A stretch of DNA of 64,000 nt from Cytophagales bacterium WSM2-2 (lineage in GTDB: Bacteria; Bacteroidota; Bacteroidia; Cytophagales; Cyclobacteriaceae). The first letter of the stretch is position 1. Each line of letters starts with the position of its first letter. Below, piece by piece: positions 34,218 through 42,065 of this stretch. The position numbers were made by a program, and so were the translations under genes. The notes beneath the pieces were generated by a model, which was not told where the DNA came from, did no database searches, and was given only the letters and a program-made list of their open reading frames with translations. The stretch covers positions 2,081,501 to 2,145,500 of the forward strand of contig BNHL01000001.1 in the NCBI GenBank assembly GCA_015472025.1, written 5' to 3'.

Positions 34218-34225
34218 TATATTTG
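34218..34225 (+). promoter_or_regulatory. Candidate -7 element
   Basis: TATATTTG matches TAnnTTTG, 40 bases before the ATG at 34266. A second identical box lies at 34175-34182. Neither has a TTTG at the ideal 19-20 bp upstream, so the choice between them is open. Confidence 0.35.
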
Positions 34226-34265
34226 ATAAGATTTAATACAACAAACCCTGAAATCTGACTACGTT

Positions 34266-35087
34266 ATGAACAAAGAATTCGTGAAACGAGCAATGATGTT
34301 AACGCTGGTGCTCCTTCCTGCTATGGCTTTCGGGCAGGACCCAGATGAAGCTGTTCCTGAGAATTATGATTGGTGGAATGGGCTGGCTCAGAATCTGGCC
34401 TTCGTTTGCTGGGCTATCGGTGTTCTTATAGCCTTGGGTTACTATGTTAGATTAAGTACTACTAAGGGTAGTAAGGAAAAATACGATTTCATTAACAAAT
34501 ATGAAATCAGCACGTTGTGGATTGCCGTGATTGTTTTGATCGTAGGAGGTTGCTTCTTTGCAAATTCTGCTATCACACAACTTACAACCGTGCTGATTGG
34601 TGTGAGATTTTTCGTTACAGCCGCAATGGGTTTGATCGTTGCAGTTATTGTGCAAAACCTGCTTAAGTTTTACTATCCTTTTTACATCGAAAAACGCCTC
34701 AAGTTATTGCGCTACATGCCCCGGATTTCTCCAAAGACCGGTAAGGCCATGAAACTCCTGAGTGAAGAAGAGGAAGATGCTTACCTGGATGAAGGTATGC
34801 AAGCAGAAGAAAATGTTTTCTCCGTTGACTACGATGTGTGGAAAGATGAAGAAACAGGATACATCCAAATTGAAAAATATTCCGGTCACCTGCATGCATT
34901 ACAGTGCCCTGAGTGTAACTACCAGACTTTCAAAGTGGTGAAAGAGGAAATTGTAAAGCAGCCTACGGAAGCCGAAACAGGCGAGATCATCAAGCACTAC
35001 CAGTGCGGATATTGCGGATACAAGGCTAAGAAGTCAGTTATCCTGAAGCAACAAACCAAGATGGAACAATCTACAGCTACAGCTTAA
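34266..35087 (+). CDS. Membrane protein with C-terminal zinc ribbon, unknown function
   Basis: A 273-residue protein: signal-like N-terminus (MLTLVLLPAMAFG), then membrane helices at about 42-61, 82-98 and 107-132. A cytosolic tail follows with an acidic helix (LLSEEEEDAYLDEG). The tail ends in a treble-clef or rubredoxin-like zinc ribbon with CPEC (C214, C217) and CGYC (C247, C250). The four cysteines are well placed to bind one zinc ion. I believe this layout recurs in Bacteroidota genomes, but I know of no assigned function. It is monocistronic, ends in a strong terminator, and is convergent with the LytTR operon. Confidence 0.8.
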   Translation: MNKEFVKRAMMLTLVLLPAMAFGQDPDEAVPENYDWWNGLAQNLAFVCWAIGVLIALGYYVRLSTTKGSKEKYDFINKYEISTLWIAVIVLIVGGCFFANSAITQLTTVLIGVRFFVTAAMGLIVAVIVQNLLKFYYPFYIEKRLKLLRYMPRISPKTGKAMKLLSEEEEDAYLDEGMQAEENVFSVDYDVWKDEETGYIQIEKYSGHLHALQCPECNYQTFKVVKEEIVKQPTEAETGEIIKHYQCGYCGYKAKKSVILKQQTKMEQSTATA

Positions 35088-35112
35088 GTAAGCAGTAGCC
35101 TTAGAAATAAAG

Positions 35113-35141
35113 AGCCCCGGCTTATCAATTAAGCCGGGGCT
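35113..35141. terminator. Rho-independent terminator
   Basis: AGCCCCGGCTTA-type arms (35113-35124 and 35130-35141) form a 12-bp perfect stem around TCAAT, followed by TTTCATTT on the plus strand and A-rich sequence to the left. It lies between convergent genes and can serve both strands. Confidence 0.88.
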
Positions 35142-35166
35142 TTCATTTGCAGTTGTTTTTAATTCT

Positions 35167-35883
35167 TTAGAGACTCATCATGTCTTTGAATTTAGCTGCC
35201 TGTCTCCGGCTTACTTCCACTTTGTCTCCTCCACGGAGTTTTACCATCAGGCCGCCATTAAACCAGGTTTCAATTCCTTCCACCCAGCTCAAATTGATAA
35301 TGTGCTTTCTGCTGGCGCGAAAGAATGCACGCTCATCCAGTTTTTCGTCCAGTGCATTCAGTGACTTGTGTATCATGGGGCGATGGGCATCAAAATAAAC
35401 TTTGATGTAGTTTCCATCCGATTCGAACATGCGCACATTAGCCAAGCTTACAAACCAGCATCGCTCTCCGTCCTTTACAAAGACCTGGTCTTCCAATCCT
35501 AATTTTTTATCGTGTGCACGGCCGGCCTTGGCTTTCTCTTTCTCCAGCACTTTGTGAACAGCTTCACTTAAGCGCTCCGGCTGAATAGGTTTAAGGAGAT
35601 AGTCCAGGGCATTCACTTCGAATGCCTTCAGGGCAAACTCGTCATATGCTGTGGTAAATACTACCAGTGGCACAGAATCGAGCGATTCTAAAAGCTGGAA
35701 GCCATTTCGACCAGGCATTTGTATGTCCAGGAAAAGCAAATCCGGGTTGTGTTCTTCAATCATTTTTTCCGCCTCGTCTGCATTCATCGCTTCACCGGCA
35801 ACTTCAATAGAGGGGTGTTCTTCGAGCAATTTCATCAGCTCTTTTCTTGCCAATCGCTCGTCATCAATTACTAACGCTTTCAT
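35167..35883 (-). CDS. LytTR-family response regulator
   Basis: A 238-residue two-domain regulator. The receiver domain (1-120) has the acidic pocket IDDE, the phosphoacceptor in LLFLDIQMPG (D53) and the switch Lys in YLLKPI (K98). The LytTR DNA-binding domain (about 140-235) has FVKDGERCWFVSLANVRMFESDGNYIKVYF and the terminal RHIINLSWVEGIETWFNGGLMVKL, EVSRRQAAKFKDM. LytTR proteins bind DNA through a beta fold, often as direct repeats. It is 10 bases downstream of the sensor kinase on the same strand. Confidence 0.95.
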   Translation of the reverse strand: MKALVIDDERLARKELMKLLEEHPSIEVAGEAMNADEAEKMIEEHNPDLLFLDIQMPGRNGFQLLESLDSVPLVVFTTAYDEFALKAFEVNALDYLLKPIQPERLSEAVHKVLEKEKAKAGRAHDKKLGLEDQVFVKDGERCWFVSLANVRMFESDGNYIKVYFDAHRPMIHKSLNALDEKLDERAFFRASRKHIINLSWVEGIETWFNGGLMVKLRGGDKVEVSRRQAAKFKDMMSL

Positions 35884-35893
35884 TTATTACTGG

Positions 35894-36934
35894 TTATAAG
35901 TTGTATAGATGTGGAATTTTAATCTCAGTCAAAACAAAATTATTCTTTTCATTGCCAATCCGTAGATAAGCGGCATCTCCATAGAGCAATTTTAACCGTT
36001 GGATCGTATTTGACAGCCCCAGGCCTCCGTTATGGCCATTCACATACTGCCCGCTATTGCTGATCTGTATTTTCAGTTCGTCATCGATGATCACGGTTTT
36101 TACCCCAATGGTACCGCCTTCGGTGAGTTTGGAAATTCCATGCTTGACTCCATTTTCAACCAATGTCTGGATCATGAATGGGGGTACCCAGAAATCACTG
36201 GAGCCGGGGGCAACGTCATATTCTATTTTCAAACGCTCTTCAAAACGGATGCTTTCCAGGCTCAAATAATCTTTTACGATTTTCAATTCGTCTTCAAATT
36301 TTGTGAGCCCTTTTTTGTCGGTGGCAAGTGAATTTCGTAAAATATTAGACAGTTGCGTAATCGCCTGTTTTGACTTGAGCGGATTTTCATCGATCAAAGC
36401 GCGGATGCTGTTCATCGCGTTGAAAATGAAATGCGGGTTGAGTTGGGCCTTCAGGTTATTCAGCTCAATTTCTTTTACTGTGGCCTCCAGTTTCAGAGAC
36501 TTGTTGTACCGTTCGAAATAGTTGTAAATGAAATAGATCGCTGACCACAGGAAAAAAATAATCGCGTAAGTAGCAGCCCCAACGAAAATGCGTATCGGAT
36601 CGAATACCAGGTTGAAATTGTACATGCCCAGTGGTATGGACACTGGTATTCGTAAAAAGTACATGATCAAAGCCATCACACAAACGGTCACAATTACACG
36701 CGGAGTAATCCGTGACATCCCCAGCGTAAACCACCGCCATTGGTTAATGTAATACCTGTAAACGTGCGTTACGATGAGGCATAGCAACGCCTCATAAAAG
36801 TAGAAAACAGCCCGTGACGCGCTGAGTGTGCCCCCTGAAGCCAAAATACTGGCCACGACTACCTGGACAATCGCATAGAATGACCAACCGCCGATCTGCA
36901 ACATCCAATACAACCGCTCCTTATTGTTGATCAT
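35894..36934 (-). CDS. LytS-type sensor histidine kinase
   Basis: A 346-residue kinase with four N-terminal membrane helices (about 10-135), a short coiled coil and the His_kinase (PF06580-type) domain: LNPHFIFNAMNSIRALI with the phosphoacceptor H168. A HATPase domain follows, with VPPFMIQTLVENGVKHGI (N box) and NGGLGLSNTIQRL (G box). There is no periplasmic sensor domain, so the signal is probably sensed in the membrane. It is paired with the LytTR regulator just downstream. A similar, independent pair is at 50883-52762. Confidence 0.94.
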   Translation of the reverse strand: MINNKERLYWMLQIGGWSFYAIVQVVVASILASGGTLSASRAVFYFYEALLCLIVTHVYRYYINQWRWFTLGMSRITPRVIVTVCVMALIMYFLRIPVSIPLGMYNFNLVFDPIRIFVGAATYAIIFFLWSAIYFIYNYFERYNKSLKLEATVKEIELNNLKAQLNPHFIFNAMNSIRALIDENPLKSKQAITQLSNILRNSLATDKKGLTKFEDELKIVKDYLSLESIRFEERLKIEYDVAPGSSDFWVPPFMIQTLVENGVKHGISKLTEGGTIGVKTVIIDDELKIQISNSGQYVNGHNGGLGLSNTIQRLKLLYGDAAYLRIGNEKNNFVLTEIKIPHLYNL

Positions 36935-37014
36935 GGCGGCAAGTTAAGCAATTGGTCAAATGGCGGCATAGGCTTGTACATGAATGGAATACCTCGTTCT
37001 ATAACTAAAAAAAG

Positions 37015-37029
37015 TAGTATTTAATACTA
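37015..37029. promoter_or_regulatory. 15-bp palindrome, candidate damage-response operator
   Basis: TAGTATTTAATACTA is a perfect palindrome with 7-bp arms. It ends 7 bases before TAGCTTTA (37037-37044), a near match to the -7 element, so a bound protein would block the dinB-dnaE promoter. Position and target suggest an SOS-like repressor site, but the repressor is not in the window. Confidence 0.5.
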
Positions 37030-37051
37030 AATTATTTAGCTTTACGGATCT

Positions 37052-38236
37052 ATGGAGCGTACTGTGATTCATCTCGATTTGGATGCTTTCTTCGTGGCGG
37101 TAGAATGCAAGCTCAACCCCAAGCTGAAGGGGCAGCCCTTGATTGTAGGTGGGGCCAGCCGCAGAGGAGTGGTGGCAGCCTGCAGCTATGAAACCAGGAA
37201 ATTTGGTGTTCATTCGGCTATGCCCATACATATGGCATTGCAGCTTTGTCCTGATGCCAAAGTGATCTCGGGCGATATGGAAGCCTACAGCAAATTTTCA
37301 CACCTGGTCACAGAAGTTATTGCCGAACGGGCACCATTGTATGAGAAGTCGAGCATCGATGAGTTTTATATCGATGCCACGGGAATGGATCGCTTTTTCG
37401 GAGCATTCAAATGGGCATTGGAGTTGCGGGAAAGAATTATCAGAGAAAGCGGGCTGCCTATTTCACTGGCAATGTCAGTGAACAAGCTCGTGTCTAAAGT
37501 GGCCACCGCAGAATTTAAGCCCAACGCCAAACAACAAATTAATGCCGGCACGGAAAAAGATTTTTTTGCTCCGCTTGCCGTGGAAAAATTGCCGGGCGTT
37601 GGAAAACAGACCGCTCATTTTCTTCACGGGCTCGGTGTACGCACCATACGTACATTGCGACAAGTGCCCTTGAAATACCTGACGAGCGCTTTTGGCAGAA
37701 ACGGAATTTCGCTGCGTGAAAAAGCAGAAGCCATCGACTCAACACCGGTTGTTCAGTACAGCGAGCAAAAATCCATTTCCACCGAAAGCACTTTCGATAC
37801 GGACACGATCAATGTCGTCAAATTGAAATCCATCCTGATAGCCATGGTGGAAAAAATAGCCTTCCAGCTTCGTGAGCAACATAAACTGACTTCTTGTATC
37901 ACGGTGAAAATCCGTTACTCTAATTTTGATACGGAGACCAAGCAGGTTCATGTTTCGTACACATCATCGGATCACGTGATCCTTCGTGTGGTGCAGGAGT
38001 TGTTTGATAAGCTCTACACCAGACGTATGCTCATCCGCCTGGTTGGGGTACGGCTCAGCGGGTTGGTGCATGGCAGTCACCAGATCGACTTTTTTGAAGA
38101 CACTGCCGAAAGCATCAATCTGTATGAAGCGCTGGATTACATCAAACACAAGCATGGCTCCGATAAAATTGTACGGGCTGTGACCATGGGAGTGAGCGAC
38201 AGGGTCAGGTCTAACATGAACGCTTTCAAAGGATGA
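37052..38236 (+). CDS. dinB: DNA polymerase IV (Y family)
   Basis: A 394-residue translesion polymerase. The palm carries the metal ligands in VIHLDLDAFFVAVE (D9, with D11 beside it) and SSIDEFYIDATG (D103, E104), so it should be catalytically active, unlike ImuB proteins. The thumb has LPGVGKQTAHFLHGLGVRTI (helix-hairpin-helix), and the little-finger domain covers about 240-360. SHQIDFFED near the end resembles a beta-clamp-binding QxxLF motif. It is 4 bases upstream of a DnaE2-like polymerase, behind a palindromic site, which points to a damage-induced lesion-synthesis pair. Confidence 0.95.
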   Translation: MERTVIHLDLDAFFVAVECKLNPKLKGQPLIVGGASRRGVVAACSYETRKFGVHSAMPIHMALQLCPDAKVISGDMEAYSKFSHLVTEVIAERAPLYEKSSIDEFYIDATGMDRFFGAFKWALELRERIIRESGLPISLAMSVNKLVSKVATAEFKPNAKQQINAGTEKDFFAPLAVEKLPGVGKQTAHFLHGLGVRTIRTLRQVPLKYLTSAFGRNGISLREKAEAIDSTPVVQYSEQKSISTESTFDTDTINVVKLKSILIAMVEKIAFQLREQHKLTSCITVKIRYSNFDTETKQVHVSYTSSDHVILRVVQELFDKLYTRRMLIRLVGVRLSGLVHGSHQIDFFEDTAESINLYEALDYIKHKHGSDKIVRAVTMGVSDRVRSNMNAFKG

Positions 38237-38240
38237 ATGC

Positions 38241-41204
38241 ATGTATCTCAATTGTCATACCTGGTATAGCTTCAAGTATGGAACACTGTCTCCCTATAAA
38301 TTATTTGAGGAAGCAAAAAAGCATGGTGTCAGGAAGCTAGTCGTCACGGAAATCAACAACACTTGCTCGTATGTGGAGATGCTTCGCATTTGCCAGGAGA
38401 AGAAGAGAGAACATGTGATGGAAGTGGCTGTAGGCGTGGAGGTCCGAAATGCGAACCATTTGCTCTACGTCCTTCTGGCCAAAGACAATAATGGCTTTGA
38501 AGAGATCAACCGGTTTTTATCACATCACAACAGTGAACAAAAACCTTTTCCGGAGCAGGCGCCTGTCTTCACTGATCATGTGTTTTGCACTTATCCCTGG
38601 CGGCATATTTTTCCGGACAAACTTAAGGAGAACGAATTCATCGGGGTGCGCGCCAGTCAGCTCACGCGCTTCGCCCTGGATCCTGATTACAAAATTTTCC
38701 CGCACAAATACGTTGCGTTCCATCCTGTCACATTTTCTGGTAAAAGAGGTTTTGCAATTCATAGAGTGTTGCGTGCCATCGATACCAATGTCGTGCTCAC
38801 AAGGCTTTCACCTTCCGACCAGGCCGATCCTGATGAAGAGATGTGCTCACCGGCTGAAATGGAAAAGCGGTTTGAACATTTTCAATCGCTCGTCATCAAT
38901 GCGAAAAGTATTCTTGACCGGTGTTCCATTGAATTTGAATTCGGGAAAGACAAAAACCTCAAGCACGTCAGCGGCAGTGAGCAAAGCGATTGGGAAATCC
39001 TGATGAGCAAGGCTCGCGAGGGTTTTAATAAACGATATGATTCTTCAAAACCCGAGTACGTGGCTCGCTTCGAAAAAGAACTGGAGGTTATCCGGAAAAA
39101 AGATTTTTGCTCGTACTACCTCATTGCGTATCACCTGGTAAAATTTGCGGATGAACAAGGATTCGATCACGTAGGCCGTGGAAGTGGTGCCAACAGTGTG
39201 ATTGCCTACTGCCTGGGAATTACCAACGTTGATCCAATTGAGTTGAATCTTTATTTCGAACGGTTTCTAAATGAGGAACGCGTGAGTCCGCCCGATTTCG
39301 ATCTTGATTTTTCCTGGACGAACCGCGATGCTGTCTATGACTATTTATTTCGAACCTATGGTAAAGAGTACACTTGCCTGCTGGGTTCGTTCGCTACATT
39401 TCAGTCCAGTTCGATCATTCGGGAAGTAGGGAAAGTATTTGGATTACCAAAAGAAGAAATCGATGAGATCTCCGACAATCCAAATGCCAATAAGGACCAG
39501 GACCCGATCCGGGAGCAGATTTTCGCTATTGCCGAAGACTTGAAAGATGTGCCTTCCCATTTGTCTATCCATGCCGGTGGCGTGTTGATCACTGAGAAAC
39601 CAGTTTATTGCTACGGTGCCATTGACCTTCCTCCTAAAAATTATCCTGTCATCCAGATGGATATGCACAGTGCGGAAGACCTGGGCATTTACAAACTGGA
39701 TGTTCTTAGCCAACGCGGACTCGGTCACATCAAAGACACTGTAACCCTGGTAAAAAAAAATCGTGGCATTGATGTAGACGTGTATCGTTTTGATGATTTC
39801 AAAAAAGATGAACGAGTGCGACAAATGTTGTGTAGCAGCCGTGCGATGGGTTGCTTTTACATTGAATCACCGGCTATGCGCATGCTCATCGCAAAATTGA
39901 AATGCGAAGATTACCTCACGCTTGTAGCGGCAAGCTCGATCATCCGCCCGGGAGTGGCGCGAAGTGGAATGATGAAAGCCTACATCGAGCGATATCACAT
40001 GGCGAAAAACAATAAGCCCTACGAAGTTATTCACCCTAAACTTCAGGAGTTGATGAGTGAGACTTTTGGTGTGATGGTGTACCAGGAAGATGTAATCAAA
40101 GTGGCGCACGAGTTTGCCGGACTGTCACTCACGGAATCTGATGTTTTGCGCAGGGCGATGTCGGGAAAGTTCCGTTCGCGGGAGGCATTTAATCAGATTC
40201 GGAATAAGTTTTTTTCCAATTGCAAAGAACGTGGATATTCCGATCACGTGACCAATCGTGTGTGGTACGAGATTGAGAGTTTTGGCGGCTACAGTTTTGC
40301 CAAAGGCCACTCCGCCAGTTATGCCGTGGAAAGTTATCAGAGCATGTATCTGAAGGCATACTACCCGCTGGAGTTTATGGTGAGTGTGATCAACAACTTT
40401 GGCGGATTCTATAAAACCGAATTTTATTTTCATGAAGCACGAATGTTGGGAGGGAAAATCGAAGCACCGTGTGTCAACCATAGCGATTACAAGACCACGC
40501 TCATAGAAGATCATATCTACATTGGGTTTATTCATGTCAAAAGCCTGGAACAAAAACTTACCCTGCCCATCATTGAAGAGCGTGAACGTCATGGTGTATA
40601 CACCGGTATCCAGGATTTCTTGCACCGGGTAGAAATGACACTCGAACAGATCACCATACTTATCCAGGTGGGTGCCTTCCGATTTACCGGTAAAACCAAG
40701 CAAGTGCTGAAATGGGAAGCGATGCTTTTTTTCAGCAATGCTAAACGAAAAGTTCCTACGGCCGACTTGTTTGGCTTTGAGGAGGAGAATTTTGATTTAC
40801 CAGAACTCGAGTCCACAGAATTTGATGATGCTTTTGATGAGATCGAGTTGCTTGGATTTTCGCTCTGTGATCCATTCCGGCTGTTAAAATCTCCGGAGCG
40901 GGGTAATTCGGTAGCCACGGGCCTGCAAGAAAAACTGGGCCAACTTATTTCTATCGTGGGCTATGTCGTGGACATCAAGAACACGCACACCAAGAGAGGC
41001 TATGCCATGCATTTTGGTGCCTTTTATGATCGACAAGGAATTTTCTTTGACACAGTGCACTTCCCGGATGTAGCAAAAAAGTATCCGTTTCGCGGCAAGG
41101 GTTTTTATTGGGTGGAAGGCAAAGTTGTGAATGACCTTGGTGTACAAATTATTGAGGTGTCGAAAATGGAAAAGATGCCGCTGGTATCGCCAAAACAACT
41201 TTAG
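38241..41204 (+). CDS. DnaE2-like DNA polymerase III alpha subunit (error-prone type)
   Basis: A 987-residue C-family polymerase, shorter than replicative DnaE (about 1150). The active-site Asp cluster is intact in PPDFDLDFSW (D352, D354, D356), and VGRGSGANSVIAYCLGIT, LPPKNYPVIQMDMHSAEDLGIYKLDVL and FAKGHSASYAVESYQSMYLKAYYP are standard DnaE motifs. The N-terminal PHP domain is degenerate: the metal-binding HLHxH is replaced by YLNCH and TDH by TEI, so it should lack PHP exonuclease activity. A C-terminal OB-like region (VVDIKNTHTKRGYAMHFGAF) is kept. Size, degenerate PHP and coupling to dinB suggest an ImuC-like role in translesion synthesis. Confidence 0.9.
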   Translation: MYLNCHTWYSFKYGTLSPYKLFEEAKKHGVRKLVVTEINNTCSYVEMLRICQEKKREHVMEVAVGVEVRNANHLLYVLLAKDNNGFEEINRFLSHHNSEQKPFPEQAPVFTDHVFCTYPWRHIFPDKLKENEFIGVRASQLTRFALDPDYKIFPHKYVAFHPVTFSGKRGFAIHRVLRAIDTNVVLTRLSPSDQADPDEEMCSPAEMEKRFEHFQSLVINAKSILDRCSIEFEFGKDKNLKHVSGSEQSDWEILMSKAREGFNKRYDSSKPEYVARFEKELEVIRKKDFCSYYLIAYHLVKFADEQGFDHVGRGSGANSVIAYCLGITNVDPIELNLYFERFLNEERVSPPDFDLDFSWTNRDAVYDYLFRTYGKEYTCLLGSFATFQSSSIIREVGKVFGLPKEEIDEISDNPNANKDQDPIREQIFAIAEDLKDVPSHLSIHAGGVLITEKPVYCYGAIDLPPKNYPVIQMDMHSAEDLGIYKLDVLSQRGLGHIKDTVTLVKKNRGIDVDVYRFDDFKKDERVRQMLCSSRAMGCFYIESPAMRMLIAKLKCEDYLTLVAASSIIRPGVARSGMMKAYIERYHMAKNNKPYEVIHPKLQELMSETFGVMVYQEDVIKVAHEFAGLSLTESDVLRRAMSGKFRSREAFNQIRNKFFSNCKERGYSDHVTNRVWYEIESFGGYSFAKGHSASYAVESYQSMYLKAYYPLEFMVSVINNFGGFYKTEFYFHEARMLGGKIEAPCVNHSDYKTTLIEDHIYIGFIHVKSLEQKLTLPIIEERERHGVYTGIQDFLHRVEMTLEQITILIQVGAFRFTGKTKQVLKWEAMLFFSNAKRKVPTADLFGFEEENFDLPELESTEFDDAFDEIELLGFSLCDPFRLLKSPERGNSVATGLQEKLGQLISIVGYVVDIKNTHTKRGYAMHFGAFYDRQGIFFDTVHFPDVAKKYPFRGKGFYWVEGKVVNDLGVQIIEVSKMEKMPLVSPKQL

Positions 41205-41228
41205 ACCTGAAGCGAGCTCCAAAAAGAA

Positions 41229-41252
41229 AAGGCCTCGAAGATTCGAGGCCTT
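41229..41252 (-). terminator. Terminator after tRNA-Val
   Basis: AAGGCCTCGAA and TTCGAGGCCTT form an 11-bp inverted repeat. On the minus strand it is followed by TTTTCTTTTT, so it should end the tRNA transcript. On the plus strand the T run is weaker (AACGTTTT), but it may also slow transcription leaving dnaE. Confidence 0.8.
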
Positions 41253-41264
41253 AACGTTTTCCAG

Positions 41265-41339
41265 TGGGAGCTGAGGGGTTCGAACCCCCGACCCTCTGCT
41301 TGTAAGGCAGATGCTCTGAACCAGCTGAGCTAAGCTCCC
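41265..41339 (-). tRNA. tRNA-Val (UAC)
   Basis: The minus strand reads as a full cloverleaf: acceptor GGGAGCT/AGCTCCC with discriminator A, D-arm GCTC..GAGC, anticodon stem TCTGC/GCAGA with loop CTTACAA (anticodon TAC), and T-arm GGGGGTTCGAACCCC. The 3' CCA is not encoded. It has a near-ideal promoter immediately upstream and a hairpin terminator downstream. Confidence 0.97.
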
Positions 41340-41353
41340 ATTTTTTAGGACTG

Positions 41354-41384
41354 CAAAGGTAAAAGAGAATTTTAATTGTGCAAA
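41354..41384 (-). promoter_or_regulatory. Consensus promoter of tRNA-Val
   Basis: On the minus strand, TTTG (41384-41381), 19 bp, then TACCTTTG (41361-41354) matches the Bacteroidota -33/-7 consensus exactly. The tRNA begins 14 bases after the -7 box. This is among the clearest promoters in the window and supports the host phylum. Confidence 0.8.
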
Positions 41385-41441
41385 AAGAATGTTCGGACAC
41401 GCAATGTGCCAATCCAAATTGGATGAGGAACAGGCTCAAGA

Positions 41442-41666
41442 TCAATAATCGACATTTTCAAAAAAATCCTTTAATGAGATTTTAAAGTAATTGCATATCC
41501 TAGCCAGTGTACTAATTGGTATATCCCTCTTTTCAGATTCAATGCGGGCCAGATGTACGCCTGTATCTTCATAAAATTGTTGCAGTGAAACTCCTTTGTC
41601 TTCCCGCAATTTTTTAATGCGCAGAATTACTTTCTCAATAAGACGGCTGTCAACCTGACGTTCCAT
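41442..41666 (-). CDS. Small XRE-family HTH regulator
   Basis: A 74-residue protein that is essentially one Cro/C1-type helix-turn-helix domain: VILRIKKLREDKGVSLQQFYEDTGVHLARIESEKRDIPISTLARICNYFKISLKDFF. Helix 2 and the recognition helix (VHLARIESEK) are recognisable. No second domain follows. It is divergent from a 99-residue unknown gene, with symmetric sequences between them (41701-41722), a layout usual for a self-regulating pair. Its other targets are unknown. Confidence 0.9.
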   Translation of the reverse strand: MERQVDSRLIEKVILRIKKLREDKGVSLQQFYEDTGVHLARIESEKRDIPISTLARICNYFKISLKDFFENVDY

Positions 41667-41700
41667 AAGTAAGAACCAAGCTTAAAAAAATACTTCATGC

Positions 41701-41722
41701 TCATCGATGACCTTTTGGTCAT
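41701..41722. promoter_or_regulatory. Overlapping inverted repeats, candidate XRE operator
   Basis: TCATCGATGA (41701-41710) is a perfect 10-bp palindrome and overlaps ATGACC/GGTCAT around TTTT (41707-41722). Both lie in the 99-base gap between the divergent XRE gene and the unknown gene at 41766. Position suggests a binding site for the XRE protein; no second site of the same sequence was found to support it. Confidence 0.35.
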
Positions 41723-41765
41723 TATTTGTAGATTGACGGACCGCAAAAATTGACTCATTTGATTT

Positions 41766-42065
41766 ATGAATAGGAAACAACTCATTCTTGCACTCATCAA
41801 AGATGACCTGATCAATTCGAAGCTGGTCTACGGTTTAAGCGACCTCGGTTTAGATGCGGGGTGCTATTTTTTACATCTCAGTGATACGATCTTCAGCCTA
41901 ATGGGCTTCGATGGCAATGAGCGAAGGGACGGTCTTTATAAAAAATATGTGGAGATGGTTAAAAAAGTGGAGTACATTGATATTTCTGTTTCGAATGAAG
42001 CTTTGGAAGCGCTTACGCTCGAAGTCTATACTACTTTAGTTGGCTTAAATTCTGAGTTGGCCTAA
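41766..42065 (+). CDS. Small soluble protein, unknown function
   Basis: A 99-residue acidic helical protein (MNRKQLILALIKDDLINSKLVYGL) with no signal peptide, membrane span or cysteine motif. I recognise no family. Helix-forming segments repeat (GLDAGCYFLHLSDTIFSLMGF, then KYVEMVKKVEYIDIS). It faces the XRE regulator across a 99-base gap. Its last 35 bases overlap the 3' end of the convergent transglutaminase-like gene, so the two messages are complementary there. Confidence 0.7.
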   Translation: MNRKQLILALIKDDLINSKLVYGLSDLGLDAGCYFLHLSDTIFSLMGFDGNERRDGLYKKYVEMVKKVEYIDISVSNEALEALTLEVYTTLVGLNSELA

